Source of the DNA: Glebionis coronaria
Lineage: Eukaryota > Streptophyta > Magnoliopsida > Asterales > Asteraceae
NCBI GenBank assembly: GCA_025667525.1
Contig: CM046877.1
Coordinates: 26,750,737 to 26,814,736, forward strand
Direction: 5' to 3'
DNA length: 64,000 bases
Shown: positions 35,726-46,320 of the stretch, in pieces
How positions within the stretch are numbered: position 1 is the stretch's first letter
Layout: each line of letters opens with the position of its first letter
Made by a program: the position numbers and the translations under genes
The notes under the pieces: generated by a model
Database searches by the model: none
Seen by the model: the letters and a program-made list of their open reading frames with translations, nothing else
Told to the model about the DNA's origin: nothing

Positions 35726-38700
35726 ATGATGGTGAATTTGTTTACAAAGAAGACATTGTTTGGGGTTTTTCTAGGACAGGTTCTTTCACTATTTATAACA
35801 TCAACTGGATTCTCATCATCTGTGGTTGCTAAAAGAGGTTTGCATTTTCATTGTTTATGCTTCTTTTACTGGTTTATTGACCCGTGAAATTCACGGAACG
35901 TTAATAAACAGGTGATTGTGTTTTTATAAGACACCAATTTATAAGCAACTTGAAATTGATCATTTGTAAGTTGATGATACATTATCATTATGTTATTGAT
36001 TGTTTAAGTGACATACTTGACACCAATGATCATGTGTAAAATCAGTAAATATAAATTGAAAAACTAAAGGTGATCGAGAAAAGATATTTGGTATGTTAGC
36101 ATGTCGAAATATACGGTACACAAATGTTAGGGAAGATTGCACCGATGAACCACTTATTTTTAACATTTGATGTAAACATGCCTTTTGTAACTAACCAATT
36201 CAAGCTAATACAAATCTTATTCCGTCGAATGTAACATATTGCTAACGTATAAGAATCTAGAAAATAGGACTATTACATGACATGTTGTAAGAAGGTTCGT
36301 TACATAGAATGACAATAAGGTGAATATTGTTACAAATTCGAGAATTTTTCCTTATAAATAAAAAGAGGTAACTTGTTATTCCTTAAATCTGGTTCGATCG
36401 ATGGCATGAGTAGCAAACCAAAGAACTGGATTATTTTGACATATGTGCATAGAAGGCGATGGATTTAGAAAATGTTATGCTGATTGATTTTTAATTTGAT
36501 GGGATGAATGTTCTAATTTATGTCATATTTTTTCTAACTTAGGAATCAATGCACCAACTTCCCAATCGCTAGCGAATTATGTGTTGTTGGCGATTTTTTA
36601 TTGTATCATTTTGATTAGCAGGAAGAAGGGTATGAAGGTTAGTATCGTTTATATAAGATTCGAAGGGTCTTTGTCTCATGGCAGCTTGTTCTCTTTCTTC
36701 GAATTATTTGTAGTTTCACGTCTCTGAATATTTTTTCTTATATGAGCATTTTGCAGGCAAAATGGTACTATTATCTACTTCTTGGAATTATAGACGTTGA
36801 TGCAAATTATCTTGGTAAGTTTTTAATTGGAATTAATGGTTGGGTCGGTAACAGTCAAAAGGGTAGATTTTGAGTACAGATCAAAATGGTACAATCAAAG
36901 CCTCATGTTCCCTGAAATTGTAGGATAATTAGTCGTCTAGTATGATTGAAAAAGTAGAAATTTATTTAGACTTCTGATTGCTAGAAAGAAAGTTAATTTG
37001 GGAGCTTCGTTCACTACATATGAACTGTTTATTGCTACATCGATCCATAGATATATAAAACAACAAATCAAATCATTAGGCATATAAGTAGGCATCATTA
37101 TTAGGCACAAGAATCATTTTTCTTTTCTTACAGGTTACATGAGATTTGTTTTGCAGTTGTGAAGGCCTATCAGTACACATCATTAACAAGCGTCATGCTG
37201 CTGGATTGTTGGTCTATTCCATCGGTCATAATCTTTACATGGCTTTTCTTAAAGACAAAATATAGAACCAAGAAAATTGCGGGTGTTGTCATTTGTGTTG
37301 TTGGTCTGGTTCTCGTTATTTTTTCAGATGTACATGCGTCAGATCGTTCACGTAAGCACATATATTTTTGTTTCAATACGTTTTACATCAAATTTGAATT
37401 GGGATATTTATTACGGATGTATGTGTATATGCTCAGAGAGCGGCAGTCGTCCTATTAAAGTAGATCTGCTGGTCATTGCTGGGGCTACACTTTATGCTGT
37501 CTGCAACGTTAGTAAGGTAAGTAAAACGGGCTGATTTATACATTGTTTAAATGTGTATATGTCAAAATGAGTATCTTTTGTACATGTAAAAGCGGGTTGC
37601 TTTGTGTTGACTTTTGAAGGAGTATTTTGTTGTCCCCTTCTTTGAAAAGTTTTATATGTAATTAACCGCTTTCACTAAATTCTATATCAGAAAACAATAC
37701 TGTATCTGTTTGTAGATAATCAACGTTTAATTCTCGGTGATGAATTGATGATCTTTGTGCGGGAATTTTTTGTAAAAAAAGCAGATCAAGTTGAACTGCT
37801 AGCGATTGTCAGTGGTATTCAAATGTATCCTTTTTTTATGGTTTTATGTGCCAGCCATCGTTATACTTTATACCTATGTTGCACGGAAACGCCTCTCGGG
37901 TGCCGTGCCCGTCCCGGAAACGTTTCGGAAACGGGAAACGGCTGGAAATGCCCGGAAACGCGGCGGAAACGTTTCCCCAAAAAGGGAAACGTTTCCTGAA
38001 GATAGGAAACGCCGAAGCTCTAGCAGAAACGCGAAGGGAAACGTTTCTTTGGATTTTAACACGTTTCTGGGCTAGTTTTTGGGCCATGAAACATTTTTTG
38101 GTCCATTTATATTGTATATACATATAGTAGGTCGTCATATCTTCTAACAAATCTCCAAAAATTCACTATCAGTATTTGTTTAATGTTAAGTATATATTAT
38201 GTCTCACTATCAGTATTTATTTTTCTTGCTTTATCGGTTAAAAATTCATGTTTATTTAATTTATTAATAAATATATATAAATACAAAAACGTTTCCAGCC
38301 GTACCCGTTTCATAGATTTTGGGACATTGACGTTTCTAAGTACCCGTCCCCGTACCCGTCCCCGTTTCCGTATCCGTCTCCGTGCAACATAGCTTTATAC
38401 ACTCTATGATAATTGTAGTTTTAAGATCTGCTTTATATATAACATGGAATACTGATCAAAAACTGCTTGAAGCGGTGAAATTATATTTGAGATTCTATGA
38501 GTTACTAAATTTTTTGATCATTCGAATCTTACTCGTTCTGTTTCATTGAACTTCACATCCTCTTGTTTGTATACCAACCAACATTGTTTAGTAGTGCATA
38601 TCATAATTATCTCAAAGTGCTACTTTGTGGTCTTTAACTATGCTTATAGAGGCGTGCTTGAGCGAGAGGAACTCAAAGCTATCCATTGGTCGTCAAGAGC

Positions 38701-40025
38701 GGTACACTCTCTCTCTCTCCCTCTCCCTCTCCAAAGTCCACACACACATACAACACACACGGATATACCGCCAGATTCGGTTTAGCCGCCAACACGTTTT
38801 AGTATTTTCTACAAACAATTAATATACTACAATTCTTATAAAGTCCTTTGAATACATTTATCATGACTTTTGACCTTTTTCATTTTCACATAAGGTTTTT
38901 TATTTTGACCCATTTAAGATGCTACTCCACTTTTAAGAATTGGGCAGAAACCGCATCTTTTCAGAGCATATCTTGTACTAAAAATAATACCTTGGAAATA
39001 ATAAATTTGTTTGTCATAGGTGCTTCCATATGCCGGATTTGCAGCAGCAATGTTTCTGTTTTACTCAGGTGTGCCAATCTTGCTAAAGGTGAGGGCATTC
39101 AAGACTTTTTCTATCTACATCACTATAAAACTAAGCACTTAATTTGCGGTTTGCCTATCATGCAAGTAATTGAGAACTTAATTTTGGAAGTTTGTTCATG
39201 CCAAAATCAAATGCAGATTAGCGGCTCTACTATGCTAAATCTATCTTTGCTGACATCAGACATGTGGTCTGTATTGATACGCACTTTTGTGTACCACGAG
39301 AAGGTTTGTACCAATATCGAGCTTAAGTTATGATTTTGCAAGAAGCTAACATTCGCATATGCTATCAGGTAGATTGGATGTACTTTGTAGCGTTCGCTGC
39401 TGTTGCTTTCGGCCTCGTTGTTTATTCAGCGTATGCTTTTTTTATCTCTTTCACCTTAGCTATACATCTTTTGTGCTATAACTGATTAGAACGGCCGGTT
39501 GATAAAAAGACTTGGAGGATTTATTGTTTTGAATTCCCTTTTGTTGACTTTCGCCTAGTTTGACTTGTTCTAATTATAGCTAGCTTTTAGAAAAAAAGCG
39601 TACACATTAGAGGCAAAGTATAACCCGGATTAACCCCGGTAATCCATAAATGGGTCAAATCTGGTACTCTAAAAACATGAATGTAACAATCATTTTTACA
39701 CCAATAACTACACAGAAAAAAGTACATTTTGCTTTAAGGGTCCCATTATGGCGAGACCTATGAATGAAATGCAATGATCTCATGGATCTCAAGTTTTTAA
39801 GCCTATTCCAGGTTCGATAAAGAAGTGAAAGAACCCCATGAGGATGCTGCTGATTACCCGGAACAAAATAAGCACATTGATGAGGAAGCTGGAACGGCAG
39901 CAACTGTGAAGTTAAACACACTACAAAGTATTGATGAGGAAGCTGTTGTGGCAGGTTCAGTTAAGTTAAAGACACCATCTCGGGCCTCAAATGATAGTGG
40001 CAGGTTCCAAGATCCAATTGAGTAG
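35726..40025 (+). CDS. DUF914/SLC35F-like membrane transporter gene, 11 exons, possibly damaged
   Basis: Exons read: 35726-35837, 36543-36637, 36757-36814, 37157-37351, 37437-37516, 37763-37824, 38650-38701, 39020-39088, 39217-39303, 39369-39430 and 39812-40025. The product resembles the plant solute carrier 35F (DUF914) family in the drug/metabolite transporter superfamily: about ten membrane segments, motifs INAPTSQSLANYVLL, AKWYYYLLLGIIDVDANYL, VVKAYQYTSLTSVMLLDCWS, SGSTMLNLSLLTSDMW, and an acidic soluble C-terminus. The start is fixed by TGA directly before ATG ATG at 35726. Two defects stand out. Exon 6 lacks 7 codons present in the 51 kb paralogue, and its expected acceptor AG reads GG. 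Intron 6 holds a 519-bp DNA transposon. A CACTA end lies 88 bases upstream. It is the only copy in the window with all exons. The substrate is not deducible. Confidence 0.78.
37866..38400. mobile_element. 519-bp non-autonomous hAT-like transposon with 8-bp target duplication
   Basis: Element 37874-38392 with inverted ends CTATGTTGCACGGA and TCCGTGCAACATAG, flanked on both sides by CTTTATAC (37866-37873 and 38393-38400). The paralogous intron near 51400 has a single TACTTTATACACTG, which is the empty site. The left half is packed with GGAAACG/GAAACGTTTCC units, the right end with CCCGTCCCCGTA units. No coding frame. An 8-bp duplication suggests the hAT superfamily; the superfamily call is inference. 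Confidence 0.9.
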
Positions 40026-40401
40026 TTGATTGATCAGATAGTTTAATATCAGAATGTGCTTTTAGCCCGATCAAGTTTACGATTATCTGTTTCAATATAG
40101 AAATGATCTGAGTTTTTTCTCTTCGTATGGACGCTAATGCAAATACTGTTTCAAGTTTTAACTCGAATTCCTTGTATTTCATATATTTGTTCAAGTTTTA
40201 AATCATTATATATGAGGCTTGATGAGAAAAAATTATGTAACTTGGTGAATATTTGTATGAACAAAATAACTGAGTAAAACAACTCTAAACAAAGATTATA
40301 GTGTAAAAACCCTATTCAAAATTGACCCGCTGCAAGGAGCTACAAATCCAATTGTCCAAAGATGTTCTTACAAAACTAAGAAATTAATACTCGAATTATA
40401 G
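40026..40401. other. Convergent intergenic spacer
   Basis: 376 bases between the transporter stop and the polygalacturonase stop. AT-rich, presumably holding the 3' untranslated ends of both genes. Nothing else recognised. Confidence 0.6.
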
Positions 40402-41772
40402 TTATAAACAACTTTTTGGTAGGATTAATCCAGAAGCACTACCAGCAGCAAAAGAGCAAGACGAAATGGCTGGTTTACCCGCATAACGGAGGTTAACATC
40501 CTTTAATCTTATTCCACTACACGGGCTTCCTTTGCTACAATCAAATTTCACGGCCACTTGTGTTGCTGATGTTCCGTGTACATCCTCATATACCACATTA
40601 CTAATCTTTACTCCAGCAGCTTCTTTGGGACAATTTATATTGTGGGGGCAATACTTTCCGTCTATTATGATTGGGTATTTTACATTCACCATTGTTGCAT
40701 GCGTGAAAAGTATATTCCTAACGAACCCATTGCTACGACGAGCCCATGTCTTTATCCTCACACCATTTTGAGTACCTATAAATGTTGAGCTTCTTACCGT
40801 TACGTTTTGGACACCGGCTTCTTGTAAGTCCCATCCTAGACTCCCAATGCTGCAAAAATAAATGCAACGCATTTACATTTTATAATGCAAGTGTTTATAT
40901 GTTCAACATGACTCAGTACATACAAATAGGGCGTATAAGTTGAATCCAAACACGTTTATATTTATAAATATACCTTATGCCGTGACCAGGGCCACACGTG
41001 ACCTTTTCTATCCAGATATTGGAATTTCCTGGGCCCATCGAGACACAAGCATCCCCCGTTGAGATCGTAGAGCCCAAGATGGTAATACCGGTAGAAAGTG
41101 ATAGATGGATACCATCTGTGTTCGGGCTGGTCCCGGATGCTAAGATGCTCACACCTTGTAGCTTGGCATTGTTGCATGCATATAGGAGAATATGGAACAT
41201 TTGGCTGTTAATGACTTTAAGTTGCTGATCACTATGTTTTGCGAATGATAGATGCCAAGCGTCTGTAACACATAATTATAAACATATGTTAAACAAAGTA
41301 CGATTAATAGGAGTTCAAGATTAAAAAATAGTGTAATGAGTCGTACCGTAGCTCCTTTAGGACATGTTTTTCCAGATAACTTGCAAGCCCACAAAGAACC
41401 GCCTTGTGCATCAAGTGTTCCACCAGATATCGTAACATGATTAACCCTTTGGAACTTAAGCCATACATCATCTTTTCCGACTGCATTATAGCTAGAAGGG
41501 GCCACCAAGGTGCCGTCTATGTTAATACTAATCCCTTTGCTCTTGCATGTTTGGCCAGAGAATGTAGTCGCCGATGCAATCAAATACCGGCCAGGCGGCA
41601 CATAGATTGTGGACGGAGTAGTGGAAGCACAAGCGATATTCCATGCTTTTAAGAAGACGGTTTTTGTGTCAGAGCGACCGTCGGCTCTGGCACCTAGTGT
41701 GATAACGTTATAAGTTAACTTAGCGGAAGAGTGTTGAAGGATGAGAAAAACGAAGAATATAATGAGTTTCAT
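40402..41772 (-). pseudogene. Polygalacturonase (GH28), frameshifted, three exons
   Basis: Exon 1 is 41772-41347, exon 2 is 41262-40974, exon 3 is 40849-40402, with canonical borders. Plant polygalacturonases are secreted enzymes that hydrolyse pectin in cell walls. The start MKLIIFFVFLILQHSSA looks like a signal peptide; an upstream ATG at 41859 would bury it. Exon 1 holds YNVITLGARADGRSD and GGTLDAQGGSLWACK. Exon 2 starts SQNIVISNLKSL, then the family pattern continues in another frame (INSQMFHILLYACNN, SPNTDGIHLS), so one base has been lost or two gained near 41215. The signature normally STGDDCVS reads STGDACVS, losing a catalytic Asp. CGPGHGI and GVRIKTW are intact. Exon 3 ends with ILPKSCL. 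Probably inactive. Confidence 0.85.
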
Positions 41773-42978
41773 GAGTATCGATGCTGAAATATACGATATG
41801 AACCCATCTATAATTAATGTGTTATTTATAGGCTTGTACCAATCCAGGTAAAAGTACAATAAGGATATCTAACACTCATCAACTCAAATTTGTATTTCAG
41901 TTTAGTACGGTTTATCCCGGTATAAAAAAGCAACTACTTTTTCTTTCAAACCGCCAAATAGAATTTCTAGTGCCTGAATTGTAAAAAGTGCATCATGATA
42001 TCGTGAATTTGGTTGAGTGACATTTCTACTACCGTATACTCATTTAATAGTTAAGGCATCTTAAAAACATGACTGAGGTTATTTTCAAAATTATAATATA
42101 CATAGTATAAATGTGAAAATGTCAATTGAGAATAGAAACAACTATAGTCGATCACAAGGTTGCCAAGTTTAATATCGACATTGGTTCGTTTATGATCATA
42201 AGTCACGTTTGAACTCATTTCTAGCCTAATGCTTTTAGGTCGAGTTTGTGTTGTACGAGCAGAGCAGAGGCAGATTTCTGTGGAGACGACTAGGGAGGGC
42301 TCCGGCCCTCCCAAAAATTATAATGAATAGTTTAAATGTTATTTATTTCGTTTAAAAGTTTGTGTTGTACGAGCAGAGGCGGATTTCTGTGGAGACGACT
42401 AGGGAGGGCTCCGGCCCTCCCAAAAATTATAACGAATAGTTTAAATGTTATTTATTTCATTTAAAAGATATTATTCATTTTTTTTATTTTGGTATGTAAA
42501 AACTAACTCGTCCCTCCCAAAATAAATGCTCAAAGTCCAGGCTTGAGCTCAAACTTCAGCTCGTTTAAGCTTGGATCTTTCCTAGCTTTATAAGCTAGGC
42601 TCGTACACAGTCGCGGCTTTTTTGGGGTCATTTGACAATGTGTTTCAAGCCGTGGTTTTTATATGTTTTTATCACGTATATTAATACATGCACATCTGTA
42701 ATATTTAAGTGGTATCAATGTAAGAGCTTGCAAAAATTGACGTAAATGTGATCTGTGTATTTTTTTGTCTTGGGTTGAAATTCACCCTATGTCTGACGAG
42801 ATGGTAAAAATCAAATGTAAGTGCTCTTAGATTGGATGGCATAGAGTTAAAAATTCACATAATGGTATTATATAAGTTTATAAAACATGTGACAAAATTG
42901 TGTACAAAGATGCACGCAACCATCTTGTAGCACAAGTTAAGAAAAAACCTTTTGTTAACTTTTTGGTTTAAGTGTATT
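41773..42978. other. Intergenic region with short repeats
   Basis: Upstream of the polygalacturonase. Positions 42145-42245 resemble the spacer at 17085-17195. 42244-42469 is a tandem duplication described separately. No coding sequence recognised. Confidence 0.55.
42244..42469. repeat. Tandem duplication of a 112-114-bp unit
   Basis: Two copies (42244-42357 and 42358-42469) each begin GTTTGTGTTGTACGAGCAGAG and contain GGAGGGCTCCGGCCCTCCC. The GGCTCCGGCC-type palindrome and the GGCGGATTTCTGTGGAG stretch look like a DNA-transposon (MITE) end. Confidence 0.75.
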
Positions 42979-43061
42979 TTACCACAAGAGAACATTAAAG
43001 AATGATCAAACCCAAATGAAACTTAATCCTAACATCATCTTTTCCGATAGCATTATATTAT
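42979..43061 (-). pseudogene. Polygalacturonase fragment 1
   Basis: Minus-strand YNAIGKDDVRIKF matches YNAVGKDDVWLKF of the 40402-41772 gene. Only about 80 bases; the reading fails after this. Followed by TTA/TA microsatellite. Nearly the same stretch recurs at 44421-44491. Confidence 0.75.
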
Positions 43062-43132
43062 TATTATTATTATATATATATTTTTTTTTTAATTATTATT
43101 ATTATTATTTTTTTTTTTTATTATTATTATAA

Positions 43133-44178
43133 ACCATCACTTTTATTAGAAACAAAAAGAGATTTACAACAAATTGGATGGGAGTCGAGATACTATCTGC
43201 GCTCCCACCCCTTTAGCAATGGTAAAACATATTCTATGAAAAATATGTACAGTAGCGCGCGCTCCAATGTCTTGAGCCTTTGAAAATCTCTGAATCCGCT
43301 TCAGCAACGCAACTGCATCTTCCTGTAACTCCCCTAAAGAAGAAAAGGAGAAAGGAAGAAACCCATATCCGAGAGCTGCACACTTAGCCAAATACTTACA
43401 TCGTTTACGTTGTGCAGCATCAATCACAGCTCGGCCAGGTACAAAGTCATTCATCCCCGTACGAGTCAAAGGAGAAGAACCAGTCAGATCAACACACACA
43501 TCTTTACCTCCATCCCAGGAATAAAACAAAATATCTGCCGGACGTAGGACATTATTAGGTCCATCATCTAATCCAATATTAACTTCCTTTCCGACAGATA
43601 TCCCTGAACGGTAACATATGTCAGCAAGAGTATCACGAAGCAAATTGTGACGATGCTTAATCCCAACGATGCCAGCACACGATACGGCATGATCCCCAAA
43701 TATATCCCCATCAAAAACCCTAGAACAAGCTGAATAGGGCTTCAAAACAGAGAACAAGGGAATACCTAAGCGATAGCACAAAACACATCGATAAGACCTC
43801 CCATTCATAGTCTGACCTAATCCGGGGATAGGAACCGTCCTAAGCCAGTCAGACGTATGATCCTCCCTCTGAGATGCCCATAAAGCCAACTGACGAGCAG
43901 ATAAAGCGAAAGTGGATTCAGCATTCTTAATAACCCGAGCAAAATATATATCTGCCATTTTATTCATGAGTTTGGGGGCAGCGATCTCACTCGGATTACT
44001 TAGAAAATCAATCTCCATAACCGAGTTAAACACACGTAAGGCATCATCAAACTGGAGTCCATAAGATCTAATATCAGTGTGTTGAAGTAACTTAGACTGT
44101 AAATCAGCTGACTGTAACCGAGAAGCAAGAAAAGCATAATGCAATACGTCACCCGCAGAATAAACACCCAACCCTCCA
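43133..44178 (-). mobile_element. RTE-type LINE, 3' portion with a 335-codon open frame
   Basis: Minus-strand ORF 44171-43164 encodes the C-terminal part of the LINE protein without interruption. It shows KLMNKMADIYFARV, LWASQREDHTSDWLRTVPIP, the Cys-rich CYRLGIPLFSVLKPYSACS, GDHAVSCAGIVGIKHRHNLLRDTL, DVCVDLTGSSPLTRTG, and ends SRLPSNLL before the stop. The 3' end carries TTA/T-rich tail at 43050-43132. 5' truncated at about 44178, next to a long (TTA)n tract. It differs clearly from the unit 1/2 copies, so it belongs to another subfamily or is of different age. Confidence 0.87.
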
Positions 44179-44185
44179 AAGATGA

Positions 44186-44277
<92 letters not shown>
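44186..44277. repeat. (TTA)n microsatellite, about 30 repeats
   Basis: Uninterrupted ATT/TTA run at the 3' side of the next LINE fragment (44278-44396). Tail-type tracts in this block recur at 44489-44536, 45073-45218, 45558-45606, 46290-46318, 49321-49400, 49708-49830 and 50806-50865. Confidence 0.92.
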
Positions 44278-44396
44278 GGTTTTCAATAAAACATCGTATT
44301 ATTAGAAATAATGATATTTACAAGAAATTAGTGAGAAGCCACGATCCTATCCGAGCTCCCACTCTTCTAGCATAGCAAAACCGTATGAAACTTAAA
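44278..44396 (-). mobile_element. LINE 3'-end fragment, about 120 bp
   Basis: The extreme 3' end of the LINE family, nearly identical to 44537-44645. A polygalacturonase-fragment copy and a further (TTA)n tract follow. Confidence 0.8.
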
Positions 44397-44420
44397 CCAA
44401 AAAGTTTCATAGCAAAACAA

Positions 44421-44488
44421 GAGAACATTAAACAATGATCAAACCCAAATGAAACTTAATCCTAACATCATCTTTTCCGATAGCATTA

Positions 44489-44491
<3 letters not shown>
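44421..44491 (-). pseudogene. Polygalacturonase fragment 1, second copy
   Basis: Repeats 42979-43061 almost exactly (YNAIGKDDVRIKF on the minus strand) and again runs into (TTA)n. Confidence 0.75.
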
Positions 44492-44535
<44 letters not shown>

Positions 44536-44536
44536 G

Positions 44537-45072
44537 GTTTTCTATAAAACATCGTATTATTAGAAATAATGATATTTACAAGAAATTAGTGAGAAGCCAC
44601 GATCCTATCCGAGATCCCACTCTTCTAGCATAGCAAAACCGTATCCAATTTGTGTACACTTACTCTCGTACTTGAAACAGTTACGTTGTGCAGCCTCAAT
44701 TACAGCACAACTTGACGCAAAATCAACTGTACCAGTTTGTGTCAACGACGATGACCCTATCAAATCCACACATATATTATGCCCAATGTCCCATGAGTAA
44801 AACAACATATCATTTGGACGTAAGGATATGTCCTGCCCACCATCAAGCCCGATCTAAACTTCTCTGCCAACTAAAATCCTGAACCGAAAACATATGTTGA
44901 CAAGGATATCTCGTACAAGATTATGTTTAAGTTTGATACCAACAACACCAACACATGATACATTATGATCCTCATAAATATCTCATGAAAACCCTGGAGC
45001 GAGAACGATTTCAGAAAAGAGAATAAAGAAACACCTTATGAATAACATAACAACATTAACAAATCCACCCGT
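44537..45072 (-). mobile_element. LINE 3' fragment, degenerate
   Basis: Contains the C-terminal coding piece MLFYSWDIGHNICVDLIGSS (44808 downward) with stops further in. 5' end near 45072 at a T-rich/TTA tract. Confidence 0.82.
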
Positions 45073-45148
45073 CTATTATTATTATTATTATTATTTTTTT
45101 ATTTTTATTTTTTTATTTTTATTTTTTTATTTTTATTTTTTTATTTTT

Positions 45149-45217
<69 letters not shown>

Positions 45218-45225
45218 TGTTTTTT

Positions 45226-45555
45226 TAATGATAACCATCACTTCATTAAAATAATAGGATTTACAAGAAATTAGTGGGAAGCCGAGATACTATCTGGGCT
45301 CCCACTCCTTTAGCAATAGTGAAACTAATCCTATTAAATATATGAGCAGCAGCACGTGCCCCAATGCCCTGAGCCATGGAGAACTTCCGGATCCGCTTCA
45401 GCAAAGTAACTGCGTCTTCTTCTAATTCCCCAAATGAAGAAAAAGAGAATGGGAGAAACCCATATCCAATAGTCGCACACTTAGTTATATACTTAACATG
45501 TTTACGTTGTGCAGCATTAACCACCACACGACCAGGCACAAAATCAGCCATAATA
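45226..45555 (-). mobile_element. LINE 3' fragment with 96-codon C-terminal frame
   Basis: Minus-strand 45551-45261 reads FVPGRVVVNAAQRKHVKYI and ends GAQIVSRLPTNFL. Bounded by TTA/TA tract on its 3' side (45073-45218) and by (TTA)n on its 5' side (45558-45606). Confidence 0.85.
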
Positions 45556-45557
45556 GG

Positions 45558-45606
<49 letters not shown>

Positions 45607-45608
<2 letters not shown>

Positions 45609-46262
45609 ACAACATCACTTTAATAGAATAATAGGATTAACAAAAAGTTAGTGAGAAACCGAAATACTATCTGGGCTCCCACTCATTTAGATATAGCAAA
45701 ACCAATCCTATTAAAGATATGAATAGCAACACGAGCCCTTATATCTTGAGTCATGGAGAATTTTCGGATCCGCTTGAGCAAGGTAGTCTCGTCCTCCTGT
45801 AATTCCCTCAAAGAAGAGAATGAAAAAGGGAGAAAACCATATCCAATAGTTGCACACTTAGTCTCATATTTGACACGTTTACGTTGTGCCGCATAAATCA
45901 CAATACGTCTGGGCACAAAATATGTCGTCCCAGTTTGAGTCAAAGGAGAAGACCCAGTAAGATCCACACATACATCAAGCCTTATATCCCAAGAGTAAAG
46001 CAACATATCTGTCGGACGTAAGGGTTTCTCACACCCCCATCCAACCCAATATCAACTTCCTTACCAACAAAATCCCCGACCGATAACATATATCAACAAC
46101 GGTGTCAGACACAACATTATGACGATGCTTAATATCAATAATACCAGCCATGATATAACATGATCTCCATAAATATCCCCAACAAACACTCTAGAGCAAG
46201 TTGCACAAGGCTTCGAAAAACAAAATAAAGGGACACCTAACCGATAACATGACACACAACGA
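45607..46262 (-). mobile_element. LINE 3' fragment
   Basis: Minus-strand pieces MLLYSWDIRLDVCVDLTGSS (46006 downward) and CYRLGVPLFCFSKPCATCS (46255 downward), in different frames. Bounded by (TTA)n on both sides. Confidence 0.85.
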
Positions 46263-46287
46263 TATGTTATTATTTTTAATTAAAAAC

Positions 46288-46318
<31 letters not shown>

Positions 46319-46320
46319 TA

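Noticed and set aside
37836..38127. Frames of about 90-104 codons on both strands in transporter intron 6
   Set aside because: They translate the GGAAACG repeats of the 519-bp transposon and show no protein family.
39825..40025. Open frame starting at 39825 as a separate small gene
   Set aside because: It is the inner part of the last transporter exon, which begins at 39812 after an acceptor.
44139..44375. Poly-Ile open frame across a (TTA)n tract
   Set aside because: Pure microsatellite translation with no gene signal.
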